Shown piece by piece: positions 43,951-55,800 of a DNA stretch of 64,000 nt (positions are counted from its first letter, which is position 1; every line of letters begins with the position of its first letter). This DNA comes from Craspedostauros australis. Lineage: Eukaryota; Bacillariophyta; Bacillariophyceae; Mastogloiales; Achnanthaceae. The stretch is taken from assembly GCA_026770025.1 (NCBI GenBank), contig JAMXDE010000004.1, forward strand, positions 1,302,001 through 1,366,000. Reading direction: 5' to 3'. Below the pieces are notes generated by a model. That model did no database searches. It was not told the origin of the DNA and saw only the letters and a list, made by a program, of their open reading frames with translations. A program made the translations under genes and the position numbers.

Positions 43951-45494
43951 ATGCAACAGCACACAAAGGCGATGACAGGGGCGATACATCAACCATCTAA
44001 TCTCACAATTCAGAAATTAGTCCCATCAAACCAACATCAACAAAAACAACAACGCATCAGCATCATTAGCACCAGCAATCCAAGCAACAACAGCAACGGC
44101 AACAGTAACAGCAACATCAGCCAGCTCTGTCTGGTGTCAACGGTGAGCGACACAACATCAACAACAAAGAGAAGAAGACAGTCAGTCATAATGATTCAAT
44201 CTCCAAGAAGTACCACCATGACGCTCAACCTCGCCGACGACGATATCAACATGCTGAACAAAAGCTGCGAATACTCGCACAGTGGCGAAGCTGGGATGAT
44301 GAGTACCGGCGTTGCACATACGATCATGCACAGCAACGTCGAGAGTAAGCACGTGCAAAGCCTCTCTGTTCATAACTACCAAGTGATGTATAGGCAAGAG
44401 AACATCCCGTCATGCAAAGCACTGCTGCCGAAAGACTACAAACCTCGTTCGGTTGATGTGATTTGCGCTCGCGGGAAGAGCTGGTGGAATCATGGCGGCA
44501 ACGTGCGCTATCGATCGTTGATTGCTGCGGCATCGCTGGCCTACTCGAAGGCCATGACAAAATTGCAGAAGACCGTCATCGTGTCCCAGATCGCAGACTC
44601 AGTGTACAGGTGCATTGGGTCAACCGAGAACATCGACAATGGCATGTTCGTGAAGAGAGAGAAGAATGGACAGTGGGTGGAAGTGACGGAACACTTCGCC
44701 AGAGGTACGTTGCAATATGCCACTCTGCTTTGTTGAGATCTGGATCTTGTCGGCAACCTTTGCTCATCGAGAGCGGTTTGCATTTGACAAATGGAACGCA
44801 CGGTCTTGCTACTTGCTACTTGATGCTCCCTCCCACCATACGGCTGTTGGCCTATTGCATCTTGTTAACAACGAGCATCGCGCACAGCACAGATGAGTAT
44901 CCGCGCGCTTCGCGACGCGTCTCTACCATCTGCAATACGCAACACCATATGCTGCATATCGTGTTTTGCACTGCAGATCAATACCTGACATCTCTTGCAC
45001 CCATCCATCGCTCTATCGCTCCATTCTTCCACCCAAATGCACTTGCAATATGTCTACCTGCCAATACGAATATCCCCGTCTCCGCAATAGAGAAAATCGG
45101 GCAAAGCCTGCGAGATAGCCTCCACGATCAGTATCGATCCAGCACGAAGGCCAAACAAAAGCGCCGAAAGTCCAAGACGACACCACCTCCGCCAAGGCAG
45201 CATAGTCCAGTCAACATCGAGGAGGTCGTTCACTCCAACGTCAACATCCGTGATCGCATGGCGCGGCTGTCATGGGATGTCGGGATGCAGGGAGGGCAAG
45301 AAGCTGCGGATACAGTAGTCATGAGCCTGTTCTCGGAGGCAAACGTCTCAGTACTGGATACAATCAAGGGTGACCCTTCCCTCCTGCATCAACTGCAACC
45401 GCGACGATCTCCTGCCACCATCTTCCACAATGTCGAGGCAACGCCGAGCACCTCACACGCGCCGCGGATGCCGATCCGAGATATGCCACTGTAG
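43951..45494 (+). CDS. DUF6824-like protein
   Basis: Two exons, 43951-44704 and 45091-45494, give about 385 residues. The phase-1 intron (44705-45090) has donor GTACGT and acceptor AATAG. The join reads AR-EKIGQSLRD, which continues the domain correctly and supports the model. The N-terminus is Gln/Asn/Ser-rich. The domain (about 169-285) begins DVICARGKSWWNHGGN, continues with a YSKA..KLQKTVIVSQI helix and GMFVKREKNGQWVEV, and is followed by a basic KAKQKRRKSK stretch. This is the pattern of the DUF6824 domain common in diatoms, whose usual opening is D-V-L-C-G-R-G-K; here the middle Gly is Ala. Function is unknown. The basic tail and helical core would suit a nuclear protein, which is inference. 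The first ATG is used; later in-frame ATGs are possible starts. Confidence 0.8.
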
Positions 45495-46983
45495 TTAGAC
45501 CCACGATCTTTGCTGCATCCCTCAATAATTGTAGAGTGTGACAAAGCACAAGCGCACTCTCTAGGGATACATTATTGATGGTTGGCATGCAGCGCAGAAG
45601 AGAGACGCGTTGCCGGGCTTGACAGTTGACCCGGCAGACCAGAATTCCAAGAACGAACCCTCGAGCCGACGAACCTGGCCACAAGTGCGCCCCATGCAAC
45701 GCTCTCTGTGCTGCATAATCGTAGCTGATGGCTCTGCGATCTTTGTGGTGCTCTCATTCATGCACTACTTGTGTGAGTTGGTGCGGAAGATACGCGGTGG
45801 GGGAAGAGGGAATTGAGATATCCTCCGTGGTTGCCTGAAATCCACGATCTCGGGTGAAGACAGAACGTCGCGCATCTGTCGTATCCAATCCCGGCATTTC
45901 GCTGTCAGTGGAATGAATCTACTTGGATTCTTGGCCCCTGTCTTGATATTTTGTCATTCGCAACAGTGCGTAGTTGGACAGTCTAAACGTAAAGAGGATG
46001 CACAGAACGATGCGACGGAGTCATAATCACATGGGTACTACTATGGGCATGGTGGGTTGGGCGTGAGCTGGGTGCAAAATCGTTGTGTCAAAAGTGCGTT
46101 CGCGGCCACACGAACTTGCATCGCGGCTTGAGAGTACGAGTATTGGCACACGCAGCTTTCGCCCATTTCGTATCGGGCCTCTTCCTCAATGCACATCATT
46201 TGTGCTGAACAGTGCGCGAGGTGGTCTTGAATTCGCACAGGTTCCACGGCGGTGCCAACCTCGCGAACCGGCGTAGTCACAACTCTCACGTCTGCGTTGT
46301 GTTGTGCTTTGTTGTGCTATGTTGCGCGAAGCGACCGAGGTTAAAAGTGAAGGTTGAAGCAGATATTCCCTCTCCTTCACTGAGCGTGGATTGGTCGCGC
46401 AGGGTTCTACAAGATTGGTGCCGATCACAATGATACAAACTGAAATGTCCACAACCAAGCACAAAGCTTGAAGCTTTCATGACCCACGGTACAGGTGGCA
46501 TTATCAAAGGCTTGTGAATTGGAGCCAAGATAGTGAACGCGACATATTCGTTGTCATTGTGTCCATCTTGTGCTGTTGCCGCAAAGGCGCTATTTAGATC
46601 TTCACATGGGATCAATTGATGTTTTGGTCCTGAAAAGCTCCCGTATCCGGTCCAGTACGCGCGGGAAGACAAACTTCGACATTGTCCTCCTCACAAGGAA
46701 AGAAAAATGCATCAACCACTTTCCTCCGTCGAACAACTGCGTCCTGCGCGCTTCTTCCGCATTTCCAAACTGCACCGACGCTGCTCACAGGAGTACTAGT
46801 CGTACGAGCTGCAATCCTGCGCTGGCGAGATCATCGCGTCCACTGAACCCAAACAGAGCGCGAAACCGCAAGTCGAGACAGAGCGCAAACAGAGAAAGAG
46901 TGAGAGACGTGCACAAGCATAGTCGTACATGTGCTCGTACTTGTGTGGTACGTACTCACACTCATGATGGAGAACTCATCGAA
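45495..46983. other. Intergenic, no supported gene
   Basis: About 1.5 kb without a convincing frame. It holds a GTACGAGTAT motif at about 46134-46143 and several GTACGAG/CTCGTAC-like motifs between 46795 and 46955, just upstream of the next gene. Confidence 0.5.
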
Positions 46984-47133
46984 ATGTCGACGACCACCAA
47001 CGCCCACAAATTCTGCGACTGGGACAACTTGATCGCATCGCAGCCAGAAACCTCATCACTGGTCCAACAACCACCACCACCACGCACTCCCCATCAACTC
47101 GTCATAAAAAGGCAGCAACACCCATTCAGATAG
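46984..47133 (+). CDS. Short upstream ORF before the Ser/Arg-rich gene
   Basis: A 49-residue frame starts at an ATG in ATCGAAATGTCG and ends at a TAG 8 bases before the ATG of the next frame. Its sequence (NAHKFCDWDNLIAS, then PPPPRTPHQL) looks more protein-like than the surrounding DNA. It is in a different frame from the downstream ORF. It may be a regulatory uORF, or a real N-terminal exon if splicing joins the two. I found no convincing intron. Confidence 0.4.
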   Translation: MSTTTNAHKFCDWDNLIASQPETSSLVQQPPPPRTPHQLVIKRQQHPFR

Positions 47134-47141
47134 CAACGAAG

Positions 47142-48830
47142 ATGAACAAAGTAGACATGGACAGGCAACGATCTTCGAAGCGATCTATCATGAGCGATCT
47201 GAAAGCATCCAAATCCGTTTTCGGTGTGCTATCGGAAATCGAGAACGATACTCTGAAGGGAGAGCGGACGATCGGCCTGAACGCGAGCGCACTCGGCAAG
47301 ATCTCGTATGACTACGATCAAGCACCATCGCCACGATCAGTCTGCGAACGCAACAAGCGGCAGGCACTGGCACAGTTGCGGTCGCAGTCGCAGCCCAAGA
47401 CGACGACGTTGGACGACCAGTACTACGTGTCTGCGAGCGGTGATATCGTCAAGGCAAAACCGCCCTCGATGCGCGAGGTTCGCAGATCCTCAACAGGAAG
47501 CAGCCCAGCAGAGCAGGAACTGCAGCAGCAACGACAACGGCTGCGGCGACCAACTTCGGCCCGGTTTGGTCCCAGTTCGATTCCTCCAGCTCCCGCGCAG
47601 TCACCTCCAAGCATCAACGCCGCGAGACGCTTGGGACATCTCGGCCACCGAACTTCACGTGCCCAGCGACATTCTCTGTCGTCAAGCGAGACCGTGGCAA
47701 GCGATGGATCCGCACTCAGCTCGAGTCTGCGTTTCAGATCAGATGCGTCTGTCAACTCATCCACCAGCACCAGCTCGGCAGCTGCGGCTTCGACGGAAAG
47801 CGAGGCAGTTCGAAGATCAAGCCTCGGCGACAACCAAGGCGCCGATACGGGCAGCACATTCCCTCGTCCTCTTCGTCGTGGAAGAAGACCGGCTGCGGGC
47901 GCTCCAACGCAACCCAAGAGAACGACGTCGATTGAGTCGCTCAACTCGTCATCGCGGAAGGAGTACGAGTCTCCGTGCGTGCTGAGACGCTCAAGGCGCA
48001 ACTTGCGCAGCTCAAGTCCATCCAAGAGGCGCACGGCATCCGTCAAGCGCACCCCAACCGCCGAATCTGGGCGGAGGAGATCCGACACCGAGCCAAAGGT
48101 AGGCAGACGCTCCCGCTCTCGCTCGCGATCCCGTGCGAGGACTAGATGTGCCGGCAGGGCGACCAGCACCGAGAGACGCAGCAGAAGGCAAACCCTCGAC
48201 CCCGAGGGCAGACACGCGTCCGTGCCTCTGAAAGGTGAATCCCCCAACGAGCGATCATCACGATCTAAGTCTCCTTCGAAGCGCCGTGGGGACAGCGCGT
48301 CGAAAAGGTCAAATCATTCCTCGACGTCCATGCCATCACCTTCCAACAGCCGAAACAGCGCTGATGGCGAACAGCACGCGACTTCATCCTCGAACACACG
48401 TGGTGCGAGACGCGGCAGACGCAAGGAGATTGCTTTGCGACGGTCCAACAGCGACCACATGCCCATGTCACGTCCAGACCCACCAAACGTGGACCGCCCA
48501 CGCAGACGCAGACCCAAGCAGACCGGCAAGCAGAACCAAGGATCGCAGCACGACAACTCCATCAAGACGAAGAGCCAATCGTCTCGTGCGCTCTGCGCCA
48601 AGATCCCCCAAGACGGTTCCAAGAACAAACCGAGGAAGCTCAAACGTACACAGAGTCTGCACAACCCTTTCGGCAAGAAGGATGAGACTAGCAGCAATGC
48701 CGACAACAATGCCAACTGCGACCGAGCCCACTCAGAATCCATGAAGTGGAACGAGGGATGGGACTTTAACAATTGCTCAGACACAGAGTCTCTCCTGAGC
48801 TTCTCCGATGTAAGCTTCTCGGCCGACTAA
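47142..48830 (+). CDS. Ser/Arg-rich, largely disordered protein
   Basis: A single-exon frame of 562 residues has no domain I recognise. The N-terminal ~60 residues (SIMSDLKASKSVFGVLSE) and the very C-terminus (WNEGWDFNNCSDTESLLSFSD) look like conserved short segments. Everything between is rich in Ser, Arg, Lys, Pro and Gln, with RSRSRSRSRAR near residue 330 and many RRSS and SPSKRR repeats. Such composition resembles SR-type splicing or chromatin-associated proteins and heavily phosphorylated scaffolds, but no RNA-recognition motif is present. Nuclear location is inferred from the basic clusters. The W-x-x-G-W-D-F C-terminal motif could be a protein-docking site. Confidence 0.72.
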   Translation: MNKVDMDRQRSSKRSIMSDLKASKSVFGVLSEIENDTLKGERTIGLNASALGKISYDYDQAPSPRSVCERNKRQALAQLRSQSQPKTTTLDDQYYVSASGDIVKAKPPSMREVRRSSTGSSPAEQELQQQRQRLRRPTSARFGPSSIPPAPAQSPPSINAARRLGHLGHRTSRAQRHSLSSSETVASDGSALSSSLRFRSDASVNSSTSTSSAAAASTESEAVRRSSLGDNQGADTGSTFPRPLRRGRRPAAGAPTQPKRTTSIESLNSSSRKEYESPCVLRRSRRNLRSSSPSKRRTASVKRTPTAESGRRRSDTEPKVGRRSRSRSRSRARTRCAGRATSTERRSRRQTLDPEGRHASVPLKGESPNERSSRSKSPSKRRGDSASKRSNHSSTSMPSPSNSRNSADGEQHATSSSNTRGARRGRRKEIALRRSNSDHMPMSRPDPPNVDRPRRRRPKQTGKQNQGSQHDNSIKTKSQSSRALCAKIPQDGSKNKPRKLKRTQSLHNPFGKKDETSSNADNNANCDRAHSESMKWNEGWDFNNCSDTESLLSFSDVSFSAD

Positions 48831-49385
48831 TGTATTGGCCAATCAATTTCGCAACCGCCCGGCAATGAAACAAGGGCAGTTTTGGTTCCCACCTGGGACG
48901 TCCCAGATGAACGATTTTTAACAATAGAACACAAAGAGCCGCTACATTCTTCAGCTACTACCTATCCTCCTCGTACTTCAGCCAATGCACGAGCAATACA
49001 CCGCCATGCACTCTGGCGCGGCTTGCCATTCTGCTCTTACTGCTTGCAGCAAAGAGACGAGTGAGTGGAGTATCCGTAGAAGACGATTGCGCTCACGAGC
49101 GGAGCACTATTGCCTGTGGTAATACGTGGCGACACAACTCTCGCGAGACCATGAGAGAATCCAGCGTACTCTGGGGTACAAGAACAATACCGTTCCATGA
49201 GTATTTCCGGGCGTTTCGCGAAGCGGTTTTCGCCCTTCCGCTGCTACAAGCAGAAGCCTGCTCTCCTACGACGCGCCTCATTTGATCAAAGGCGGGGACG
49301 TCTCCCCATGTTGGAACAAAAGGGCTGAAAAGCCGATCAGAACAGTCTCCGATACTAAGACAGCAGAACTGTTGCGCTCTATTCC
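48831..49385. other. Intergenic between convergent genes
   Basis: No gene is supported. It contains the 3' ends of the plus-strand Ser/Arg-rich gene and the minus-strand beta-propeller gene. Confidence 0.5.
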
Positions 49386-50951
49386 CTACCTTTTCACGAT
49401 GAGATTGGTTGGCGTCACGAGGGGTCCTTGCCGGATTTTGATTCGGAGCAACGAATCCGACGTTCCGATGTATAGGAAGTTGTCTTCCCCGACTGTCAAC
49501 GACGCTGGGATGATTGGCAGCGCCAACATGCCAATGACCTGGTTATTTGCGTTGGCGATGAGGACACCCTGGTCCACAGCGAGGAAGATGTTGCTGTTGC
49601 TATCGATGGCGACTGCTCCTGGCTTCGCAGCATGAGATGAGAAGTCTAGCAAAACCTTGAGGGTGCCACCAATACCCTTTGCCGTCGCCCCGCCATCATG
49701 TCCATTTCCATCGATGGCGTCATCATCGTCATCGTCTTCATCATCTTGAATGGAAAGCGAACCCACGACGATGCTCTTGGACCCGTCGGCATTTGCGGTT
49801 TCTGCCGTTACCAGAATATCTGCCCATGACTTGGCAAGTGCCATCCCACCAATGCTGGTGGTCTGATAGATGATATCCGGCAGCTCTTTGTTGTGCATGA
49901 CGTCGGTCCACGCATGCGCTTTCCGACTCGCCGGCAATGACGGAAGACCTTCAATGTTGGAGATCTGTTTGAGACGGTAAATCCCATGCTGTTGACCGCC
50001 GTTGCACTGTTCAGCTGGCGTTGAGTTCGAATCCACAAACAGCAAGTCGCCGAACGGGGTAAACAGTAGCGCCGATGGTTGGTTGACACGCCGAAGACTC
50101 GCAGCCCCATGTTCGTTGTCAGGAGGGTCGCGAGTACATCGCAACGATGGAACCTGAATGACCAATGGCGTCCTTGCACCATTCTCTTCCATTCGGACGA
50201 TCCGCCCTTCGCCCCACTCGGCAACGATCAAATTCCCTTCCGCGAAGTGTTCTTCGCTATGAGAGCTGTCAATTGCGATACCGCCACTTCCATATCTGTC
50301 TATTTGGCCAGCATCCCCAACAACGCCGCTCAGTTTTGACCCAGCGCCACATTGTCTGTACTGACTCGATCTGCATCCAGATTGATCCACGCTGAGCGAT
50401 CGTCCAATGGCAATCGGTCCACCACCCGTCTCCCATCTCCAAATCCGACCAGATCCTTCAGAGATGGACACCAGCACGTACCCTCTGCCAAGCTCCGAGT
50501 CGTGACGCCATGCGGTCGCAACGAGGCCACCCAATGTGCCATCTTGAACCATGTACACTGGTCGTTTCAGAGCAATGCGATCATCGTCGTCAGTTTTGAT
50601 ATCGGAAGATGCTTGACCCTGTCGTGTGCTGCTGTCCTTCGATGAGGCTGGAGCATCCCGATGCGGACACGAAATGTAGAATATTGACTCCAATGCCTTG
50701 CATTTTGCGTGGATTGCATTGGTGTTGCCGGTGGCAGCGTCGTTTGAATCGATCTGGATGTCCAACCGATCTTGTATGAGCTGGCCGATGCTGGAAGATC
50801 GAAACAAGCCTACCGCGACCAACCGCGTCGACATGTAATAGCATAGCGCAGGAAGAAAGACGGTCAACCAAGCCAGTGATGGCTTGATCAACTGCCTTGG
50901 GAGTTTTGATTGCCCAACATCGTCCGTTCCCAACTGTTTCTGCCCTGTCAT
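49386..50951 (-). CDS. Membrane-anchored SMP-30/gluconolactonase-like beta-propeller protein
   Basis: A single exon encodes about 521 residues from the ATG at 50951. The frame is open to 51113, but that part lacks protein-like character and a second ATG. An N-terminal hydrophobic segment (about 25-47, LAWLTVFLPALCYYMS) suggests a signal anchor. The rest shows repeated four-strand blade patterns: GNLIVAEWGEGRIVRMEENG, LLFTPFGDLLFVDSNS, SIGGMALAKSWADILVTAE, GAVAIDSNSNIFLAVDQGVLI and DNFLYIGTSDSLLRIKI. These match SMP-30/gluconolactonase-type six-bladed propellers, which bind a divalent metal and often hydrolyse lactones. Candidate ligands are the E in VAEWGEG and the D in FVDSN. An acidic linker (DDEDDDDDDAIDG) interrupts the propeller. 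A lumenal or extracellular sugar- or ester-processing role is inferred. Confidence 0.78.
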   Translation of the reverse strand: MTGQKQLGTDDVGQSKLPRQLIKPSLAWLTVFLPALCYYMSTRLVAVGLFRSSSIGQLIQDRLDIQIDSNDAATGNTNAIHAKCKALESIFYISCPHRDAPASSKDSSTRQGQASSDIKTDDDDRIALKRPVYMVQDGTLGGLVATAWRHDSELGRGYVLVSISEGSGRIWRWETGGGPIAIGRSLSVDQSGCRSSQYRQCGAGSKLSGVVGDAGQIDRYGSGGIAIDSSHSEEHFAEGNLIVAEWGEGRIVRMEENGARTPLVIQVPSLRCTRDPPDNEHGAASLRRVNQPSALLFTPFGDLLFVDSNSTPAEQCNGGQQHGIYRLKQISNIEGLPSLPASRKAHAWTDVMHNKELPDIIYQTTSIGGMALAKSWADILVTAETANADGSKSIVVGSLSIQDDEDDDDDDAIDGNGHDGGATAKGIGGTLKVLLDFSSHAAKPGAVAIDSNSNIFLAVDQGVLIANANNQVIGMLALPIIPASLTVGEDNFLYIGTSDSLLRIKIRQGPLVTPTNLIVKR

Positions 50952-52045
50952 GATCACACAACTTCCTGGAGCTAATCCACAGACTGATATTGGCTTGACT
51001 TGATCCCCAAGGAGCAGTGCATCCGTATTGGCATGTATTATATTATATTTGATTATAATACTTGCGTGTGTGCATGCGTTCGTTGCCTGATGTCTTCCTG
51101 ATGCCTTCCTCACACCTTTCCTGGCTCATGAGGTGCGTTTGCACTTGGCGAGGCGGATCCTGTCGTTTGTCACGCTTTTGTGATGTTTGGCTGGATGTAG
51201 ATGGTTGGTAAAATACAGTTGTCCCACGAAATGAACGTATTTTAGTCATTGCTATTTTACAAACACCTGTGTCCGACGAAATCAGACGAAAATGGACCTC
51301 AGGATGAAGAAGCACGCGCGCCAAATGGAGAATTTTGATGCGAATCACGGGAATGGCTATTCGCTGTTTGTTTCGAATCGAACCGAACCGAAAACGCCAC
51401 AACTTCGCCAACACTTGTCTTGTTGTGGTCGTGGAGTCATGATTCTACCCCATCCAACAGACATGATGCAAGTTCGCGCAAACGGCGTCTCGTCACCGCA
51501 ACTTCACCGATTGGAGCAACTTCGGGATGGCGAGAAGTGGGAAACCACTAGTCGAAATGGGCAGAGCAAAAATAACCTCTGGCGCAACCCGCCGCTCTCT
51601 TGAATCTTGCTGCGCTGTCTCCTTTTGTCAATACTCGTTGCTTGTCGCCCCATCTTCGACATCCAGATGGGGAGGAAGACAGAGAACGAGGAGAGGCGTT
51701 TGGCGAAACGGGAGAAGCAAGATAGCGATGCGCCAAATCAGTACTTTAGCTTTGACAAGGAGAGAAGACAAATCGTCTGTGGAGAGTCTTCTATTTCATC
51801 CATGACACTTCTTGGCAGCTCCATCCGCGACTGCTGTTTACGACCTACGAGGCACACCAGCTGCGGCATGGTCCCTGGCATAGTCGTAGGCGAGTTCCTT
51901 GTCTGCATGGCCAAAGAACGGACGTGAAATGGCCACTGCACGTACGCGCATGCAGGAGGGAGTACGAGTTGTAGGTCCACCTCCGGGGGTGGGACGGAGG
52001 TGGGAATGAAGCATTAGTCGCACTGTGCGCATGAGCGCTTTGTTG
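50952..52045. other. Intergenic, no supported gene
   Basis: This is the promoter side of the beta-propeller gene, up to the target-site duplication of the retrotransposon. It is AT-rich near 51030-51060 (TATTATATTATATTTGATTATAATA). No gene is supported, and the transposon does not appear to break one. Confidence 0.5.
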
Positions 52046-52050
52046 AGTGG
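52046..52050. repeat. Target-site duplication, left copy (AGTGG)
   Basis: AGTGG flanks the left end of the Copia element and is repeated exactly at 61182-61186, just beyond the right end. Five bases is the usual length for Copia integrase. Confidence 0.9.
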
Positions 52051-52737
52051 AGTTAGGATTCGAGCGTAGGCGTCGAATCGGTGGAGAATGTCTCGTGAAT
52101 CTGCCGGCTTCGGGATAGCCGTGTGATGCAGTTCAAGAGAGAGGTGTGCTGGTTGAAGAGTTATAACTGTAACGATGAGTAGAAGAGTGCTTTGAAGCTA
52201 ATCTTTGTCTGTGTTTATTATGAGTTAGCTTGTGGTGTTAATAGGGTGAAGAAACGATGTCACACAACTTGGTGAGACCCTGCACTGATGTACTTGGTTC
52301 AGTGCTACAGGGTATACTGTCATTACAGCGCCTTGCTCTCCACACACGTAGATACACTGCAGTGTAGATCATGGCAGATGGCAGTGACGACCATGAGGCA
52401 GTGGCTGTGGTTGGAGCTGGCTCTCGGATTCCATTGCTTGAGTTGAAGCAGGTTGGATACACGCGTTAAGACTACGGCAGTGGTGCAGTAGTCATCAGCA
52501 TGGAGGGAATCGAGGTATGTTGTAGTAAAAGGATCTGAGGAGCATATAGTTCCCAAGGTGGAGTGTGAGTCAGGTCGGTCATGGTTGAGTCATGATGGAT
52601 TCGTGAATGGAGGAGAGAAAGGAGGAGAAAAGATTTGGTGGTCCATCAGGACGGAAGATTTCGCGCCAAAACAGGAATTTCTCCCATCAGGTTGATACCG
52701 TGTTCGGTATTAGTCTGTCCCTCATTGAATCTCAACT
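52051..52737 (-). repeat. 3' LTR of Copia element
   Basis: 687 bp, bounded by AGTTAGGATTC and GAATCTCAACT on the plus strand. The right LTR is offset by exactly 8,444 bases throughout, so there are no indels between the two. No substitution was seen by eye. Confidence 0.95.
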
Positions 52738-52748
52738 CTCCCTCTCAG
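52738..52748 (-). other. Polypurine tract of Copia element
   Basis: On the element strand, GAGAGGGAG lies directly against the 3' LTR. This is the expected position and composition for the plus-strand primer of reverse transcription. Confidence 0.75.
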
Positions 52749-52821
52749 TGTTGGGTCGTGATTGGAGTTGTGGTATCGATGAAAACTTCATCCTTCGTTG
52801 TTGTTTGTTGTTTGCTGGTTG

Positions 52822-55800
52822 TTACCAGCCCATGATTTTGGATCGTAGGTATTCGAAGACTGCGATGGACAATCCTTTGGTGAAGATGTCTGCAAGCTGC
52901 TCCGGAGTGGCGATGTGCTGGATGCAAATGAAACCTGCCTTGACCCAGTACCAAAAGAAATGCCACTTGGTCAGAAAATGCTTGGTGCGCGCGGTCGGCT
53001 GGTGATTGGTGGCTAGAGAAATGCAAGCTTGGTTGTCCTCGAAGACAGTGCACTGGAGGTTGGTGTGCAGCGGCATGTCGGTGCCGGCGTTATTGATCAC
53101 TTGGCGAATGAGCTGTTGGATGGGAATCAATGTTCGCATTGCCAGGGAGAGAGCGGCGTATTCGGACTCCATTGTGGATAACGCGATCTCAGTTTGGAGT
53201 TTCGACTTCCAAATGAGAGGGCATCCACCCAATGTGATGAGATATCCCGTGCGTGATTTCACCGACACTGGATCTTTGCTGTCCTCACGTTGGTAGAGGC
53301 CTGCGAAGTCAGCGTCCACGTAGCACTTGAGATCGAGTTGCCCTGTAGGGCGAACGATGGTGCCCATGGTTTCAGTGTGCTTGAGATAGCGCATGATGCG
53401 CTTGATCGCTTTGGCATGTGATCGGCGGGGATCGTGTCCGAAGCGAGCGACTTGGGAGACTGCGAAGGCGAGATCGGGACGAGTGTTCGTCGTGAGGTAG
53501 AGCAACATTCCGACAACAGAGCGGTAGTTCCATTTCTCGTTCATGGCTGGTTCATCCTTGCACTGTCCGAGTGCGAGTTGGGTAGTAGGTACCGGACATG
53601 GATTACAGTTCGACATCTTCGTTGTCTCCAGGATCTTTTTGATCAATCCTGGCTGTCGGAGATGAACTACATCCGCTTTTGGATCGCGGCAGAGTTCGAT
53701 CCCCAGGAACTCGGTGAAGCTGCCTTCCTGAGTGAGCTCGAACCCAAGTTCACGCATTGATGCAATGAATTCGTCGGCATCCTTCTTGGTCTTGGAGGCA
53801 ATTCCTGCATCGTCAACGTAGAGAACGATCATGATGTTGCGCTTGATGAACAAGCATTGCTCTTGGTCGCAGGCTGTGAAGCCAACTGTGATTAGAGCTC
53901 GTATGAGGTGCTCGTACCACAGGCGCGGGGCGATCGTCAATCCGTAGAGACTTTTGCAAAGTCGGAGACAGGTGTTGGGTCCCTTGCTTGACTTGAAGCC
54001 GCGAGGAAGGTGAAGATGAACAGGCTTGTGGATGGAGGCCTGCACGAAGGCGTTGGTGAAGTCGATTGACGTGGTTGTCCAACCCATCACGATGGATGTG
54101 CTCAGGAAGATGCGAACCGATGACCAGGCCACGACTGGTGCGTAGGTGGATTCATCCTCATTCATGAGGTCTCCGCGGCAACACCAGCGACCCTTGTACT
54201 TCTTGATAGTACCATCTGGTAAGCGCTTGCGACGGAAGACCCAGGTCCCTGGGAAGATTCGATCATTGACGACGTCGGCCTTTTGAATTTCTTCCCATGT
54301 TCCCTTTTCGGTAAGTGCCTTGATTTCCTTTTCGGCTGCCTGCATCCACTCGTCCTTGTTGTCGTCGCGAATTGCTTCGTCGAAGGAAAGGGTATCAGGG
54401 TCATTGCTGGATGCCTTGTACGTGGATGAGCGTTCGGCGATATCCAAATCGCCACCTGTTGCGAAGTAGCTCATCATGTGTCCATCAACGTAAGTTGGGA
54501 AGTTTGTCGAGTCTCGTTGTGGTTCGATGATCGAGACAGCGTAGGCATGCTGTTCGATGTTAGCCCACTCGTGTTCTGGAATGCATGTTGCCGTGTCCAG
54601 GATGGACGATGGGTCAACTTCAAGTGTCGATCCGATTTTCTCGGAGACGCGCGTTGCTGGAGCCACCTTGAGAGGTGCCGTGTTGGTCTCGATCATCCCT
54701 TGGACAAACTTCTCGACTTCGAATGCACTTGGCTGTGGCCATGGCCCTGGACGAATCGTCTTTACTTGACGACGGAGTAGTTCGAATGCGAGACGATAGC
54801 GATGATTCTCAGAGATGGCGTTCCACACGGAGCGAGTCCTTTTGAAGAATGTGTTTCCACTGATTCTGGATTCGGGAGGAAGAAAACCCTTCATCATCAA
54901 GTATTCCGGATCCTGATACGACCATGGCTCTGGTTTGGCCGATGACATGTAGTCAAAAGCATCGAAGCTGGGGTTCATGATGCCGGTTCGTATGAAAGCG
55001 CTCAGTCTGTTAACGAATTGGCCGACGGCGTAGTCAGTCGCTTGTCTCCTGAGGTCGTCGCAACGAATCTCGCAGTGAAGGTCGACTTCGAAGTGTCTCT
55101 CCATGTCCGCGTAGAAGTCCTCGTAGACGTCTTGGAATGGCGTTGGTCCTTCTTCGACCATGTCGTCTGGATCCGGCTGCCACCAATCGGCCATGTTGAT
55201 GCTTGCTTCTTCTGCTTTAGCCGGCTTTGGGGTGAACGTTGGAAGGACGATGTTGGTTGGTTGTGGATTCAACGTATTGAATCGACCTCGAAGTCTGCGC
55301 AACAAGTAGTGAGCGTCCACCTTGAATTGATGTAGGTCGATAGAGAGAGAGTCGCTGCCTTCGCGTTGGAGAGGTTCAATTGTATGTAGGCAATCGACAA
55401 TAGCTTGTGAGAATGTTATGATCGACGACGAGTCGGGGTGCAATTCCCTGGGTGTCATGGCCTGGTCAATCTCTTCCAAGGTAGCTACTGCGGGGCAGAA
55501 GTAGTAATCGTCGGTGTCCTCGTCGTCCAACCAGGCTGCTTTGCCTCCCAAACGCGCGTACGTGAATCGCTTTGGTTGTTTGCGACTTCTCGTGCTTCGA
55601 GGTCTTGATGGCGTTGACTCGGGCTTCGGCGTGGTAGTTGTCGTGGACTTAGTATCAACTGAAGTTGGAGCTAAAGGTGGTAATGGAGTTGCCTGTCCTG
55701 AAATTGGCGACTCTCGGAGAGGTGAACTCAATTGCGGTTGAAGTGTTCGCTGATCCGGTGACTCTATAGTAGAGTCAGGTACCGGGGACTCATAGGGAGC

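Noticed and set aside
47423-48247. 274-codon minus-strand frame opposite the Ser/Arg-rich gene
   Set aside because: It is a Leu/Arg/Ser shadow produced by Ser/Arg codons on the other strand, with no domain.
52238-52556. Short frames within the LTRs, repeated at 60682-61000
   Set aside because: They are identical because the LTRs are repeats. They are short and not known LTR products.
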